Positions 27,582-37,154 are shown, numbered from the stretch's first letter. The stretch is DNA of 64,000 nucleotides from JANMCE01 sp963791625 (GCA_963791625.1 CAWBTA010000006.1:248001-312000), one strand, 5' to 3'. Program-made: numbers and translations. Notes: a model not told the origin generated them from the sequence alone.

Positions 27582-28379
27582 ATGTCTCTGCGCAATGCGA
27601 TGGCGCATCGCAACCTGCTCTACTTGCTGTCGCTTAAGGAGCTGCGAACCCGCTACAAGAAGTCGGTTCTCGGCTGGGCCTGGAGCTTGTTCAACCCGCT
27701 ATCGCAGATGTTGATCTTCACGGTCATCTTCACCTACGTCTTCCACCAGTCGCCACCCACTGGCGATCCGAGCGGCTTCACGTCTTCCCGCTCTTCTTCC
27801 TGAGCGGCGTGCTTCCCGTTCAACTTCTTCTCGATCACCATTGGCACCGCCATCGGCGCAGTCCAAGGCGGCGCCGGACTGATCAAGAAGGTGCAATTCC
27901 CGCATGAGCATCTGGTGTTCTCGATCGTCGTCGCCCAGTTCGTCACGTTGATGATCGAGATCCTCGTACTGACGGCAGCGATGCTCATCAGCGGACACAT
28001 GGTCTTACCCTGGCTCCCCATTTTGCTCGCCATCTTGGTACTGCTCGCACTGTTCACGACGGGCGTCGCCCTTGCCCTTGCGGCAGCCAACGTCTTCTAC
28101 CATGACGTCAACTATCTCTGGGGAATTCTCTCCCAGCTCCTGTTCTACGCCACGCCCATCATCTACAGCCCGGCGAGCATCAGTCTGTCGGCTCTTCGTT
28201 TCGTTGCCAGGTTTGGTCCGACCGGGAGTTTCGTGACGGCGATTCACGAGACGATCTACGACTTGCGGTTCCCGAGTCCGGTGAGATGGTTAGAGCTGCT
28301 GGTCTTCTCGGTGGCATCCTTCGTCTTCGGACTATGGGTCTTCAATCGGCTTTCGCCGCGCTTCGCCGAGGAGATGTGA
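27582..28379 (+). CDS. ABC polysaccharide exporter permease (Wzm-like), two compensating frameshifts
   Basis: Membrane subunit of an ABC-2 glycan exporter, about 265 aa, with six helices. N-terminal LSLKELRTRYKKSVLGWAWSLFNPLSQMLIFTVIFTYVF is the classical Wzm/TagG start. The frame breaks at about 27776 (one C missing in GGCTTCAC) and returns at 27815-27817 (one C too many in TTCCCG). Between them the intended sequence is LHVFPLFFLSGVLPFNFFS. The rest (AIGAVQGGAGLIKKVQFPHE, then FYHDVNYLWGILSQLLFYATPIIY) is intact. It lies one base before the ATPase gene. It exports the glycan built by neighbouring enzymes. Confidence 0.88.
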
Positions 28380-28380
28380 G

Positions 28381-29574
28381 GTGACACCTAACGCCCTCGA
28401 AGTGTCCCATCTCACGAAGTCATTCCGCCTCCATCACGAAAAGACCAATTCGCTGAAGGCGTTGATCGTCGCTGGTGGACGAAATCGGTACGACGACTTC
28501 ACTGCCGTGAACGATGTGAGCTTCGAGGTCCGTGAGGGAGAGGTTTTCGGCGTCATCGGTCAGAACGGTTCCGGCAAGTCGACGCTCTTGAAATGCATGG
28601 CTGGGATCCTCCAGCCCAACGCTGGGACCGTCAAGGTGCACAAGCGGATGTCGGCACTCCTCGAACTCGGCGCGGGATTCCATCCGGAGTTGTCCGGTCG
28701 GGACAACGTTTTTCTGAACGCCGCCATCCTCGGAATGGGCCGGAAGGACATCGCCGATCGCTTCGATGCGATCGTTGACTTCGCTGGCCTGGAGAACTTC
28801 ATCGACTCCCCGGTCAAGACGTACTCCACCGGCATGTACGTACGTCTGGCGTTCGCCGTCGCCATCAACGTTGATCCTCAGCTCCTGATCATCGATGAGA
28901 TTCTCGCCGTCGGCGATGTGACGTTTCAGCAGAAGTGCTTCGAGAAGTTTGCCGACTTTCGCAATGAAGGCCGGACGATCGTTTTAGTCACGCATGCAAT
29001 GAACAGCGTGCGTGACATGTGCGATCGGGCGATCTGGCTGGAGCACGGGAAGCTTGTCGCTGAAGGTGACCCATCTGACCTGGTCGAGGCCTACACCGAA
29101 CGGATGCTGGGGGAGCGTGGCGTCCGCACCGACGGCAGCACGCGCCGCGGCTCGGGTGAAGTGCAGATCGAACGCGTTGAGATGTTCGTCGGTGACGGAA
29201 CCACTCCGGTGAAGCGCTTTCGGACAGGAGATGACGTTCGTCTGCGACTTCATTACCATGCGACCAAAGCGATAGCTCGCCCGGTCTTCGGTTTCGAGAT
29301 CGAGAGCTTGGGCGGCGCTACGGTGACGTCGCCCTGCGCAAGGGACGTTGGACGAGTGCCGGCGGCTATCGAAGGCGACGGCGTCGTCGAGATACTCATG
29401 CCCAAGGTGCCGCTTCTGCCCGGCACCTTCGATCTCCACACCTCGATCACGGATTTCAATCGACAGCACATCTACGATCATTTGCACCTCGCGTTGCGTT
29501 TCGATGTCTTGACAGGGAATGCCAACGAAACCGGAAGCTTGGTCACGCTATCGCCCCAGTGGACCATAGATTGA
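28381..29574 (+). CDS. ABC polysaccharide exporter ATPase (Wzt-like) with carbohydrate-binding tail
   Basis: 397 aa. Residues 1-240 are the ATPase: Walker A GQNGSGKST (about 60-68), the family-specific LLELGAGFHPELSGRDN, signature YSTGMYVRLAFAVA, Walker B LLIIDEILAVGD and H-loop LVTHAMNSV. Residues about 250-397 are a Wzt C-terminal beta-sandwich that in other systems recognises the capped end of the glycan before export (VEMFVGDGTTPVKRFRTGDDVRLRLHY, then FDLHTSITD and LRFDVLTG). GTG start one base after the permease stop. Confidence 0.94.
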   Translation: MTPNALEVSHLTKSFRLHHEKTNSLKALIVAGGRNRYDDFTAVNDVSFEVREGEVFGVIGQNGSGKSTLLKCMAGILQPNAGTVKVHKRMSALLELGAGFHPELSGRDNVFLNAAILGMGRKDIADRFDAIVDFAGLENFIDSPVKTYSTGMYVRLAFAVAINVDPQLLIIDEILAVGDVTFQQKCFEKFADFRNEGRTIVLVTHAMNSVRDMCDRAIWLEHGKLVAEGDPSDLVEAYTERMLGERGVRTDGSTRRGSGEVQIERVEMFVGDGTTPVKRFRTGDDVRLRLHYHATKAIARPVFGFEIESLGGATVTSPCARDVGRVPAAIEGDGVVEILMPKVPLLPGTFDLHTSITDFNRQHIYDHLHLALRFDVLTGNANETGSLVTLSPQWTID

Positions 29575-29667
29575 GCCCAGCCCGGCTTCTCTTGTTGGGC
29601 GAGCCGCTTCGTTGCTGCAACGTCCGTGCTCCGCTGCGGCCGCTACGGGCTGTGGCAGCACTCTGTC

Positions 29668-29696
29668 GTCATGCGGTGATAGCATGAACGCATGAC
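29668..29696. promoter_or_regulatory. Inverted repeat over the RHH antitoxin start
   Basis: GTCATGCG at 29668-29675 and CGCATGAC at 29689-29696 are exact 8-base inverted arms with a 13-base centre that holds another GCATGA. The right arm includes the ATG of the antitoxin at 29692. Ribbon-helix-helix antitoxins usually bind such repeats to repress their own operon. Confidence 0.6.
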
Positions 29697-30006
29697 AACT
29701 CAGTTGGCTATTCGTTTGGATGATGCAGACCTTGCCGCGCTCGATGAGTTGGCAGAGGTCGAAGGCGTGTCTCGTTCGGAGGCAGCCCGTATGGCGATCC
29801 GGTACCGGGCTGCAGACACTGTCGCGCTGCGAAATCTGAAGGATCAGCGGCGGATTGATTCGCTATTGGGAATCACGCCGGGTACGCCCTGGTCAACCGC
29901 GCAACTCGTGCTGGCGCATTCGGCCGACGCGGCGCTGGCCGAAGATCTGGCGGACGCGTTGGGTGACGAGTCGACCGACGACATGATCGACCCGTGGAGC
30001 AAGTAG
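29692..30006 (+). CDS. Ribbon-helix-helix antitoxin (VapB-like)
   Basis: 104 aa antitoxin. Residues 1-40 are a ribbon-helix-helix DNA-binding domain (MTTQLAIRLDDADLAALDELA, then GVSRSEAARMAIRY). The acidic C-terminus (ALAEDLADALGDESTDDMIDPW) is the likely toxin-binding tail. It overlaps the PIN toxin gene by 13 bases. Confidence 0.88.
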   Translation: MTTQLAIRLDDADLAALDELAEVEGVSRSEAARMAIRYRAADTVALRNLKDQRRIDSLLGITPGTPWSTAQLVLAHSADAALAEDLADALGDESTDDMIDPWSK

Positions 30007-30395
30007 CCCCGGTCACCGCCGCGCCAGCCGTCTTCGACACATCGGTTTTCATCGGCCGGGAGGATCGCGATGTGGGCACGTTGGCCCAATGGGCCCCGAT
30101 CGTTTCGGTGGTGACGATTGCCGAGTTGACGCTCGGGGTGCGTTTGGCGCAATCGGATGAGGTCAGGGAGCTGCGCTCGGCAACGTTGGCTGATGCCATG
30201 AAGGCTCGGGTTGTGCCTATCGACGTCGCCCTCGTCGTTCAGGCATGGTGCACCTTGCGAGTGGCGTTACGACGCAAGATGCCAGCCAACGACTCCTGGA
30301 TCGCCGCAACGGCCTTGGCTCTCGGAATACCCCTCATCACCCAGGATGACGACTTCGAATCCGCCGCGGAGATACTGCGGATTGAAAAAATATGA
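29994..30395 (+). CDS. vapC: PIN-domain ribonuclease toxin (VapC)
   Basis: 133 aa PIN-domain toxin. Acidic site residues: D15 in AVFDTSVFIGR, E44 in TIAELTLGVRLA, D100 in MPANDSWIAATAL, and the DDD at 118-120 in LITQDDDF, followed by the family ending of the VapC group. Starts with GTG inside the antitoxin gene. Its stop overlaps the hydrolase start by four bases, so the hydrolase may be expressed from the same operon. Confidence 0.92.
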   Translation: MEQVAPVTAAPAVFDTSVFIGREDRDVGTLAQWAPIVSVVTIAELTLGVRLAQSDEVRELRSATLADAMKARVVPIDVALVVQAWCTLRVALRRKMPANDSWIAATALALGIPLITQDDDFESAAEILRIEKI

Positions 30396-31150
30396 ACGGG
30401 AGCTTTGTGTCCGATGGGAACACTCTGCAGCGGTACTTGGTGGAGCCGATTCGGCGGACGGAGCCGGGGCCGCCGGCGCTGCTGTTGTGCCACGGCTTTC
30501 CCTCTGGCCCGCTCGACGCCCGCCAATCGGCACTGACGTTCCCAGAACTCTGCGATCGTGTCGCTGGACCGGGCGTGTGGGCCGCCATGACGTTCACGTT
30601 TCGCGGCGCAGGCCAGAGCGAGGGACAGTTCTCCATGCTCGGCTGGCTGGCCGACCTGAAGGCTGCGATCGACCACCTCGAAGCGGAAGTGAACCCCAGC
30701 AGCATCTGGGTCGTCGGATCATCCACGGGCGGTTCGCTGGCACTTGCGGCCGCGGAGAATGACCCGCGCGTGAGTGGCATCGCGCTGCTCGGTGCCCGCG
30801 CCGACTTCAGCGCGTGGACCGAGCATCCGCACAAATTCCTCGAACATGCCCGGGAGATCGGCGCCATCCGAGACGCCAGTTATCCCCGCAAGTTCAGTGA
30901 CTGGGCCAGTGAGTTCAGCAAGGTCCGCCCGCTCGAAGCAGCTCGCAAATTCGCCCCCCGCCCGCTGCTCGTGCTGCACGGCGATGATGATGATTCGGTA
31001 CCGTCCAGCGACGCCCGCCGATTCGTAGATGCCCACGGTGACGCAGAACTACGGCTGCTCGCCGGGGCAGGACACCGACTTAGGCACGACCCCAGAGCGA
31101 TCGCCATTCTGCTCGGCTGGCTCGACCGCCAGCTCGCGGAAACGCAATAG
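30392..31150 (+). CDS. Alpha/beta hydrolase
   Basis: 252 aa serine hydrolase of the alpha/beta fold. The oxyanion motif is in LLCHGFP (about 32-38), the nucleophile is the serine of GSSTGGS (about residue 112), the acid lies in LHGDDDDSVP and the histidine in GAGHRLRHDP. The length and lack of a lid insert fit the esterase/dienelactone-hydrolase-like group. Substrate unknown. ATGA overlap with the toxin gene. Confidence 0.88.
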   Translation: MNGSFVSDGNTLQRYLVEPIRRTEPGPPALLLCHGFPSGPLDARQSALTFPELCDRVAGPGVWAAMTFTFRGAGQSEGQFSMLGWLADLKAAIDHLEAEVNPSSIWVVGSSTGGSLALAAAENDPRVSGIALLGARADFSAWTEHPHKFLEHAREIGAIRDASYPRKFSDWASEFSKVRPLEAARKFAPRPLLVLHGDDDDSVPSSDARRFVDAHGDAELRLLAGAGHRLRHDPRAIAILLGWLDRQLAETQ

Positions 31151-31179
31151 CGGCCGACCCGTCCGGCTAACATCGCAAG

Positions 31180-31950
31180 GTGCGTAAAGACCCCGCCACC
31201 CCAGTCCAGTGCCTGACCGTGGTCGTGCCCTGCTACAACGAGGAAGCCACGATCAAGACCCTGCTCGACCGCGTTCTCGCGTCGCCGTACGCGAAGGAAG
31301 TCATCGTGGTCGACGATGGCTCGAAAGACCGCTCTGTCGAAATCGCGTCCGCTACGGGTGACGCTCGCGTAAGAGTGCTCAGCCAGGGCGTCAACCAGGG
31401 CAAAGGTGCTGCTATTCGCCGCGGCTTCCAAGAAGCCACCAGCGAAGTCGTCATCGTGCAAGACGCCGACCTCGAATACGACCCCGACGAGTACGTGCTG
31501 GTCGTAACACCGATCCTCGACGGGCGAGCCGACGTCGTCTACGGCTCGCGTTTCGCCGGCGGCAGTGAGCGCCGGGTGCTTTATTACTGGCACACGTTGG
31601 GCAACAACTTTCTCACCACCGTGTCGAACATGTTCACCAATCTGAATCTCACCGACATGGAGACGTGCTACAAAGCGTTCCGCCGCGAGGTGCTGCAGTC
31701 GTTCACGCTCGAAGAAAACCGTTTCGGTGTTGAACCCGAGATCACCGCCAAGGTAGCGCGGGGCGACTGGCGCATCTACGAGGTTGGAATTTCCTACGAC
31801 GGACGCACCTACGCAGAGGGAAAGAAGATCGGCTGGCGCGATGGCATTCGAGCCATCTTCTGCATCGTGCGCTACTCGCCGTTCGGTGATCGCGTCGGCG
31901 TGCAGCGGCTTGAACCCGTCGTCAAGGTCATTACGAAATCGCGGGCATAG
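31180..31950 (+). CDS. Glycosyltransferase family 2, polyprenyl-phosphate sugar synthase type
   Basis: 256 aa GT2 enzyme resembling dolichol/polyprenyl-phosphate glucose or mannose synthases. Visible motifs: VVVPCYNEEATI (residues 14-25), VDDGSKDRS, VNQGKGAAIRRGF, the DxD-type VIVQDADLEYDPDEY, SRFAGGSERR, and METCYKAFRR with FGVEPEITAKVAR. No C-terminal membrane segments, so it is the soluble type. It would supply a lipid-linked sugar to GT-C enzymes such as 20657 or the YfhO-like protein. Starts with GTG at 31180. Confidence 0.92.
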   Translation: MRKDPATPVQCLTVVVPCYNEEATIKTLLDRVLASPYAKEVIVVDDGSKDRSVEIASATGDARVRVLSQGVNQGKGAAIRRGFQEATSEVVIVQDADLEYDPDEYVLVVTPILDGRADVVYGSRFAGGSERRVLYYWHTLGNNFLTTVSNMFTNLNLTDMETCYKAFRREVLQSFTLEENRFGVEPEITAKVARGDWRIYEVGISYDGRTYAEGKKIGWRDGIRAIFCIVRYSPFGDRVGVQRLEPVVKVITKSRA

Positions 31951-31952
31951 AC

Positions 31953-32684
31953 TTGGCCAAGGCTTTTGGCGACACGACGTCGGATGATTCGGAATCGGAA
32001 CTCGATGAAGTACTCGCCGAACTCGAAGGGCGCAACGAACTACAAGGCTTGGGTGCTGGAATTGTTGCGCCCTTTCACCAACGGTCACGTACTCGAAATC
32101 GGGGCCGGACGAGGCACGTACTCGCGAGAACTACGCGGCCTTGGCCAATCGCTGACGGCCGTCGAGCCTTCGGCCAGACTGATCCCGCCGCTTCGACTGC
32201 AGCTCGACCGATCTCAGCGATGTGACCGTGATCAACGGCACGCTCATCGACGTTGCAGATCGGTACTTCGACACGGCCGTGCTGCTCAACGTACTGGAAC
32301 ACGTCGACGATGACCGTTCCTTGCTCGCGGACATCTCGGCCCGCCTCGCACTGGGTGGAACGTTGTGCATCTGGGTGCCGGCATTCCCGTCGCTCTTCGG
32401 TGAGTTCGACCGCTTGGTCGGGCACTGCCGCCGCTACCGCAAGACGTGATCTTGAAAGCCTCCTCGCCACCAGTGGCTTCACCGTCATCGAGTCTCGTTA
32501 CGCCAATCTGCCGGGCTTCTTTGCCTGGTGGTTGATCGTCGGTCTTGTGGGAGCGAAGCCCACCGGTGGCCGTCTGTCCACCATCTACGACCGCTGGTTC
32601 ATCCCCGTCATACGTGCCATTGAAAAGCGAGTAAAGCCGCCGTTTGGCCAAAGCCTGTTTGTGGTCGCCCGGCGTCGTCCGTAG
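31953..32684 (+). CDS. SAM-dependent methyltransferase, three frameshifts
   Basis: About 243 aa class I methyltransferase in three frames. Piece 1: acidic start (AKAFGDTTSDDSESELDEVLAE, TTG at 31953), then TNYKAWVLELLRPF and motif I VLEIGAGRGTYSREL with VEPSARL. Piece 2: DVTVINGTLIDVAD, then VLLNVLEHVDDDRSLL and GGTLCIWVPAFPSLFGEFD. Piece 3: DLESLLATSGFTVIESRYANLPGFFAWW to the end. One surplus base at about 32028-32030 (GGG), 32208-32209 (CC) and 32444 (A) explains all breaks. It sits two bases after the glycosyltransferase; such pairs are common. Its end overlaps the convergent YfhO-like gene by 77 bases. Confidence 0.75.
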
Positions 32685-34866
32685 TCGCTGATGGCGGATC
32701 GAAGTCGATCTCGCGGTAGCGCTTCTCAGTTTGGTGGCGATCGAACAGCAACACCCCTAGCAGGGCGAGTAGCCCTGCACCCGATGCAATGAGACCTCGC
32801 CAGAAGAGGCTTGAGCTGTAGGAAAACGTGACGGCGTGTTGTCCGGCCGGCACCTCCACGCCGACGGAGAACCCATCCACTTCGACAAGTCGAGCGGCCT
32901 TGCCGTCTACAGACACCTGCCACTCAGCTTCGTACTGTTCGTCCAGACGAAGCACACCGGCCGCACCATCGGTCGCCACCGATACCGAGCCGTCCCGCCG
33001 CCGAACCACCTTCGCCGCGCTGACTCCCGCCGTTGACGTGACCGTTGCCTCGCCGACCCAGCGCGGGTTCTCCCACACCTGCAAGGTGTTGTCGGTGAGC
33101 ACCGGTCCGGTCCAGCCCTTCGAAAGTACGGCGGCATCACCGCGTTGGCTTTCGAGCACCAGGTAACGCACCCCGAGGCGACCAAACGCATCGAGGTTCA
33201 GCGGTCCACCGATCTGCCCGCGCAAGGTGACCGCCGGATTGAGTTCACTTCCGGCGGCCTGACCCATCGCCGCCAGCCAACGCTTCGTGATCTGAATACC
33301 GCCGTCGTAGCCGTCGATCGAGCGGGCGCCGACCAGATTGTTCGCGTTCGGCCGCAACCCGTTGACCAGGTAGGGCGTGTCCGCGGCATCGTTGGTGATG
33401 GCCAATGAGCGTCCGGGATGGCTGGCGAGAAACGTGGGTACCGCTCCGGCCAGCGCCGTGACCGATTCGCGGCGCATGGATGATCGGCCGAAACTGTGCG
33501 TGTTGTAGCGACCGAGTTCACCGACGACAAGGAGCAACAGCAACGTCGCAGCCAGCCAACGAGGTCGTAACCACGAGGCCCCGACCATGAGCGCGGCGGT
33601 GCCCAGCCATGCGCCGACAACCAGGCGCCCCGGCGCCTGCACCGACCCGATCAACGATGTCAGCGCAATGAGCACAGCGGCCAGAAGCACCTTGCGGAAT
33701 GCTTGCACCGGGAGGCGTGCGACGCGCAACGCATCGATTGCCGCGGCCGCGGCGAGGGCGGCGAGAAACGTCGGGATGATCATCCATCGGGCGGGCACCC
33801 GGGCGAACGAGAAGCCGGGCGCGATCTTGCGGGCAGCTCGATAGAAGATCGTTGAAGGTCCGAATGCCAACAGCAGGCCGCTCACCGCGGTGACCACGAG
33901 CACGAGCGTCGGGCCGCGCCGGCGACGCCAACTCACGCCCGCTCCCATCAGCGCCAGGAGCCCGACCGAGGCACCCAAAAAGCTCACCGTCTCGAAACCG
34001 CCGGACGACGCGACCTGGTCAAGGCTGCGCGGATTGCCGAGCAAGGTCTGCACGACTCTGGCCGGGTTCACCGCGAAGCCCGTTGCGCCGTTCTCCGATG
34101 CCTTCGCAACCTCGGACACGGCGGCTCGGCTCGTCGCTTGAGCGGACAAGAGCAACTGCGGCGCGGCCAGCATTGCGCCGAGCGCACCAGCGGCGACAAT
34201 CCAGCCCAGTCGTTTCCAACGCCCCGAAACCCAGGTGCACACCGCCACAACCACCAGCAACAGCGGCATCTCGATGTACACGATTTGCGGATGCCCAGCG
34301 AGCAAGGTGAGGCCGGTCGGAACGGCAAGGGCAACCATCCAACGACGTTGATGGTTCCCGAAGAACAGTCCATGAATGCATACGCAGAGCCACGGTAGCC
34401 AGGCGAGCACGAGCAGCTGTTCGAATTGAATCGACTTCGTCATTCCCATGCCCGACCCGGTGAAGGCTACGGCCGCGACCACGCCGGCCGGTGCCCGCAA
34501 CGACAGGCGCTGGGCTACCAGAACAACGAGCCCGTTGGCCAGGATCAGCATGTGCAGCGCGGCCAGCAGGCCGATAGCCCGGTTGTCGTTGAAGAAGTAG
34601 CCAAGGAACTTGAGAGGGTACAGCTCGCCCGTCTGCATGTTGGCGAGATGCGGTACGCCGCCGAAGATGCCACTGTCCCAGAGCGGAATGTGGCCAGCAG
34701 TCCACTGTCGTCGTCCGACGGCGAAGTTGGGGCCGGTGTAGGCCAACGTGTCAAAACCGACCACATAGCGGTCGGGTCGGATGAACGGCCACATGAGCCA
34801 GATGGTCCACGCAGTGGCGGCAACGTGTTCGCCCGCAGACATCCAACGGCGGCGCTGGATCGGCAT
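32608..34866 (-). CDS. YfhO-like polytopic membrane protein, probable glycosyltransferase
   Basis: 752 aa. Many hydrophobic helices (about 11-13) occupy residues 10-480, followed by an extracytoplasmic domain and a last helix near residue 690 (GLIASGAGLLALLGVLLF). Features of the YfhO family are the early FDTLAYTGPNF and LWDSGIFGGVPHLANMQTGELYPLKF loops and the late SYFWRG-like segment (VTFSYSSSLFWRGL). YfhO proteins are GT-C-type enzymes linked to glycosylation of surface polymers. The final 30 residues are polar. Confidence 0.82.
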   Translation of the reverse strand: MPIQRRRWMSAGEHVAATAWTIWLMWPFIRPDRYVVGFDTLAYTGPNFAVGRRQWTAGHIPLWDSGIFGGVPHLANMQTGELYPLKFLGYFFNDNRAIGLLAALHMLILANGLVVLVAQRLSLRAPAGVVAAVAFTGSGMGMTKSIQFEQLLVLAWLPWLCVCIHGLFFGNHQRRWMVALAVPTGLTLLAGHPQIVYIEMPLLLVVVAVCTWVSGRWKRLGWIVAAGALGAMLAAPQLLLSAQATSRAAVSEVAKASENGATGFAVNPARVVQTLLGNPRSLDQVASSGGFETVSFLGASVGLLALMGAGVSWRRRRGPTLVLVVTAVSGLLLAFGPSTIFYRAARKIAPGFSFARVPARWMIIPTFLAALAAAAAIDALRVARLPVQAFRKVLLAAVLIALTSLIGSVQAPGRLVVGAWLGTAALMVGASWLRPRWLAATLLLLLVVGELGRYNTHSFGRSSMRRESVTALAGAVPTFLASHPGRSLAITNDAADTPYLVNGLRPNANNLVGARSIDGYDGGIQITKRWLAAMGQAAGSELNPAVTLRGQIGGPLNLDAFGRLGVRYLVLESQRGDAAVLSKGWTGPVLTDNTLQVWENPRWVGEATVTSTAGVSAAKVVRRRDGSVSVATDGAAGVLRLDEQYEAEWQVSVDGKAARLVEVDGFSVGVEVPAGQHAVTFSYSSSLFWRGLIASGAGLLALLGVLLFDRHQTEKRYREIDFDPPSATTDDAGRPQTGFGQTAALLAFQWHV

Positions 34867-34938
34867 AGGGGTGAGGCTAGTTGGCCGTGCCTATCGACCT
34901 AGGGCTATCGGACACCACGGACACTAGGATTTCGGCCC

Positions 34939-36210
34939 ATGAGTCGCATAGCTGTCATTGGCACCGGATACGTCGGTCTCACCACGGGTGCATGTTTCGC
35001 CAAACTCGGTCACGACGTGATCTGCGCCGATATCGACGAAGCCAAGGTCGCTTCGCTGCAGCGAGGCGAGATCACCATCGTGGAAGCCGGTCTCGACCAA
35101 CTCGTACAGGAGGGCATCAAGTCGGGCCGCCTGTCGTTCGTGCTCGGGGCCGAGGCCGCTGCAGCCACCGCCGAATTTGCTTACCTGTGCGTGCCGACGC
35201 CACAGGGGATGGATGGCTCGGCCGACCTCTCCTACGTGGAGATCGCGGCCAAGCAGATCTCGGTTGTGTTGCCGCAGGAAGCCATCGTGGTGAATAAGTC
35301 GACGGTGCCGGTTGGCTCAACCAAAGTCGTTGAGAAGGCGATGGGACGCCCCGACGTGAAGGTGGTGTCCAACCCCGAGTTCTTGCGTGAAGGCTCGGCG
35401 CTGCACGACTTTCTGAACCCCGACCGCATCGTTATCGGAGCCGACGATCAGGCCGCCGCCATCAGAGTCGCGTCGCTCTACCTTGGCATCGCCGCACCGT
35501 TCATCATCACCGATCCGGCTTCGGCCGAGACCATCAAGTACGCGGCGAACGCGTTCCTCGCCACCAAAATCAGCTTCATCAACGCCGTGGCAGCTGTCTG
35601 CGAGGCCGTCGGTGCCGACGTGAACGACGTGGTGCTCGGTATCGGCTCGGACAAGCGCATCGGTCAGGACTTCTTGAAGCCCGGGCCTGGCTGGGGTGGG
35701 AGCTGCTTCCCGAAGGACACCTACGCCATGATCCGCATCGCCGAGGACGCCGGCTACGACTTCGATCTGCTGCGCGGCGTGGTGGAGGTCAACCGTGAAC
35801 AGCGCCGACGCGTCGTGCGCAAGGTCGAAGAAGCCGTGGGCGGTTCGGTATCGGGCAAGACCGTCGCGCTGTGGGGCCTGTCGTTCAAGGCTCGCACCGA
35901 TGATCTTCGCGAGTCGCCGTCGCTCGAAATCGCGGCCATGCTCATCGCCGCCGGAGCCACCGTCCGGGGCTACGATCCAACGGTGCACGCTGATCTGAAT
36001 GGCATCACGGTGACGGCCGATCCGTACGCCGCTACCGAAGGGGCCGACGTACTGCTCGTCGGCACCGAGTGGGACGAGTTCCGCTGGCTGGACATCGACA
36101 AGGTCGGGTCCGTCATGAAGGGCAAGGCGGTGGTTGATGCCCGTAACCTGCTGGATGGCGCGGCATTGAAGCGCGCCGGGTTCAGTTACGTCGGCATCGG
36201 CCGGAGCTAA
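34939..36210 (+). CDS. ugd: UDP-glucose 6-dehydrogenase
   Basis: 423 aa enzyme oxidising UDP-glucose to UDP-glucuronate with two NAD+. NAD motif GTGYVG at residues 8-13, a VPTPQG segment, NKSTVPVGST, NPEFLREGSA, the central helix with KYAANAFLATKISFIN, and the catalytic cysteine C256 in GGSCFPKD. The C-terminal UDP-binding domain begins at WGLSFKARTDDLRESPS. Coupled directly to the next gene (TAATG overlap), which uses its product. Confidence 0.96.
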   Translation: MSRIAVIGTGYVGLTTGACFAKLGHDVICADIDEAKVASLQRGEITIVEAGLDQLVQEGIKSGRLSFVLGAEAAAATAEFAYLCVPTPQGMDGSADLSYVEIAAKQISVVLPQEAIVVNKSTVPVGSTKVVEKAMGRPDVKVVSNPEFLREGSALHDFLNPDRIVIGADDQAAAIRVASLYLGIAAPFIITDPASAETIKYAANAFLATKISFINAVAAVCEAVGADVNDVVLGIGSDKRIGQDFLKPGPGWGGSCFPKDTYAMIRIAEDAGYDFDLLRGVVEVNREQRRRVVRKVEEAVGGSVSGKTVALWGLSFKARTDDLRESPSLEIAAMLIAAGATVRGYDPTVHADLNGITVTADPYAATEGADVLLVGTEWDEFRWLDIDKVGSVMKGKAVVDARNLLDGAALKRAGFSYVGIGRS

Positions 36211-37154
36211 TGCGCGTCCTTCTTGCGGGTGGGGCGGGTTTTCTCGGCAGCCATCTCTGCGACGCTCTGTTGGCGCGCGGCGACGACGTCGTCGTTGTCG
36301 ACAACTTTCTGACGGGTCAGCGCAAGAACATCGAGAAGCTGTTCACGCACGAGCGCTTCACGTTTCTCGAACAAGACGTTACAGAGCCGTTCACGGTTGA
36401 CGGTCATCTCGATGCAGTCATGAACCTGGCGTCACCCGCTTCGCCCGATGACTTCCTGCGTATCCCGTTGGAAATCATGGCGGTCGGTTCGGTCGGTACC
36501 AAGAACCTGCTCGACATCGCGGTAGCGAAGAAGGCTCGCTACTTCCTGGCGTCCACCAGCGAGGTCTACGGCGACCCACTCGTGCATCCGCAGAGCGAGG
36601 AGTACTGGGGCAACGTCGACCCCATCGGCCCGCGCAGTTGCTACGACGAAGCCAAGCGGTTTTCCGAAGCCATGACCATGGCATACCACCGCACCCACGG
36701 GCTCGACGTGCGCATCGTGCGCATCTTCAACACCTATGGCCCGCGCATGAAGCCCGACGACGGACGAGTCGTTGGCAACTTCTGCGTCGCTGCCATTTTG
36801 GGCAAGCCCATCACGCTGTACGGCACGGGGGAGCAGACCCGCAGCTTCTGCTACGTGGCCGATGAAATCCGTGGGTTCTTGAAGCTGCTCGATGGCCCCA
36901 TCACCGGCCCGTGCAACATCGGCAACCCGGTGGAATTCACGCTGCGCGAACTGGCCGAGCTGGTGGTCGAGCTGACGGGCTCATCGTCGGAGGTCGTGGT
37001 CGTTCCCATGCCACCCGAGCGCATCGGCGACCCCATGCAACGCCAACCCGACCTCACCCTCGCCACGACCGCATTGGGTTGGAAACCCGAAGTCGACCTG
37101 CGCGAAGGCCTCACCCACATGATCGCCTGGCTCCGCACCCAAAAACTGGACTGA
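36210..37154 (+). CDS. UDP-glucuronate decarboxylase (UDP-xylose synthase type)
   Basis: 314 aa extended SDR. NAD motif GGAGFLGSH is at residues 7-15, an LASPASP strand typical of UXS follows near 75, TSEVYGDP near 115, the catalytic pair is Y145 and K149 in CYDEAKR, and the arginine-rich RIFNTYGPRMKPDDGRVV matches UXS enzymes. It would convert UDP-glucuronate to UDP-xylose. The ATG shares a base with the ugd stop, which strongly supports a two-step UDP-xylose pathway feeding the glycan. Confidence 0.92.
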   Translation: MRVLLAGGAGFLGSHLCDALLARGDDVVVVDNFLTGQRKNIEKLFTHERFTFLEQDVTEPFTVDGHLDAVMNLASPASPDDFLRIPLEIMAVGSVGTKNLLDIAVAKKARYFLASTSEVYGDPLVHPQSEEYWGNVDPIGPRSCYDEAKRFSEAMTMAYHRTHGLDVRIVRIFNTYGPRMKPDDGRVVGNFCVAAILGKPITLYGTGEQTRSFCYVADEIRGFLKLLDGPITGPCNIGNPVEFTLRELAELVVELTGSSSEVVVVPMPPERIGDPMQRQPDLTLATTALGWKPEVDLREGLTHMIAWLRTQKLD

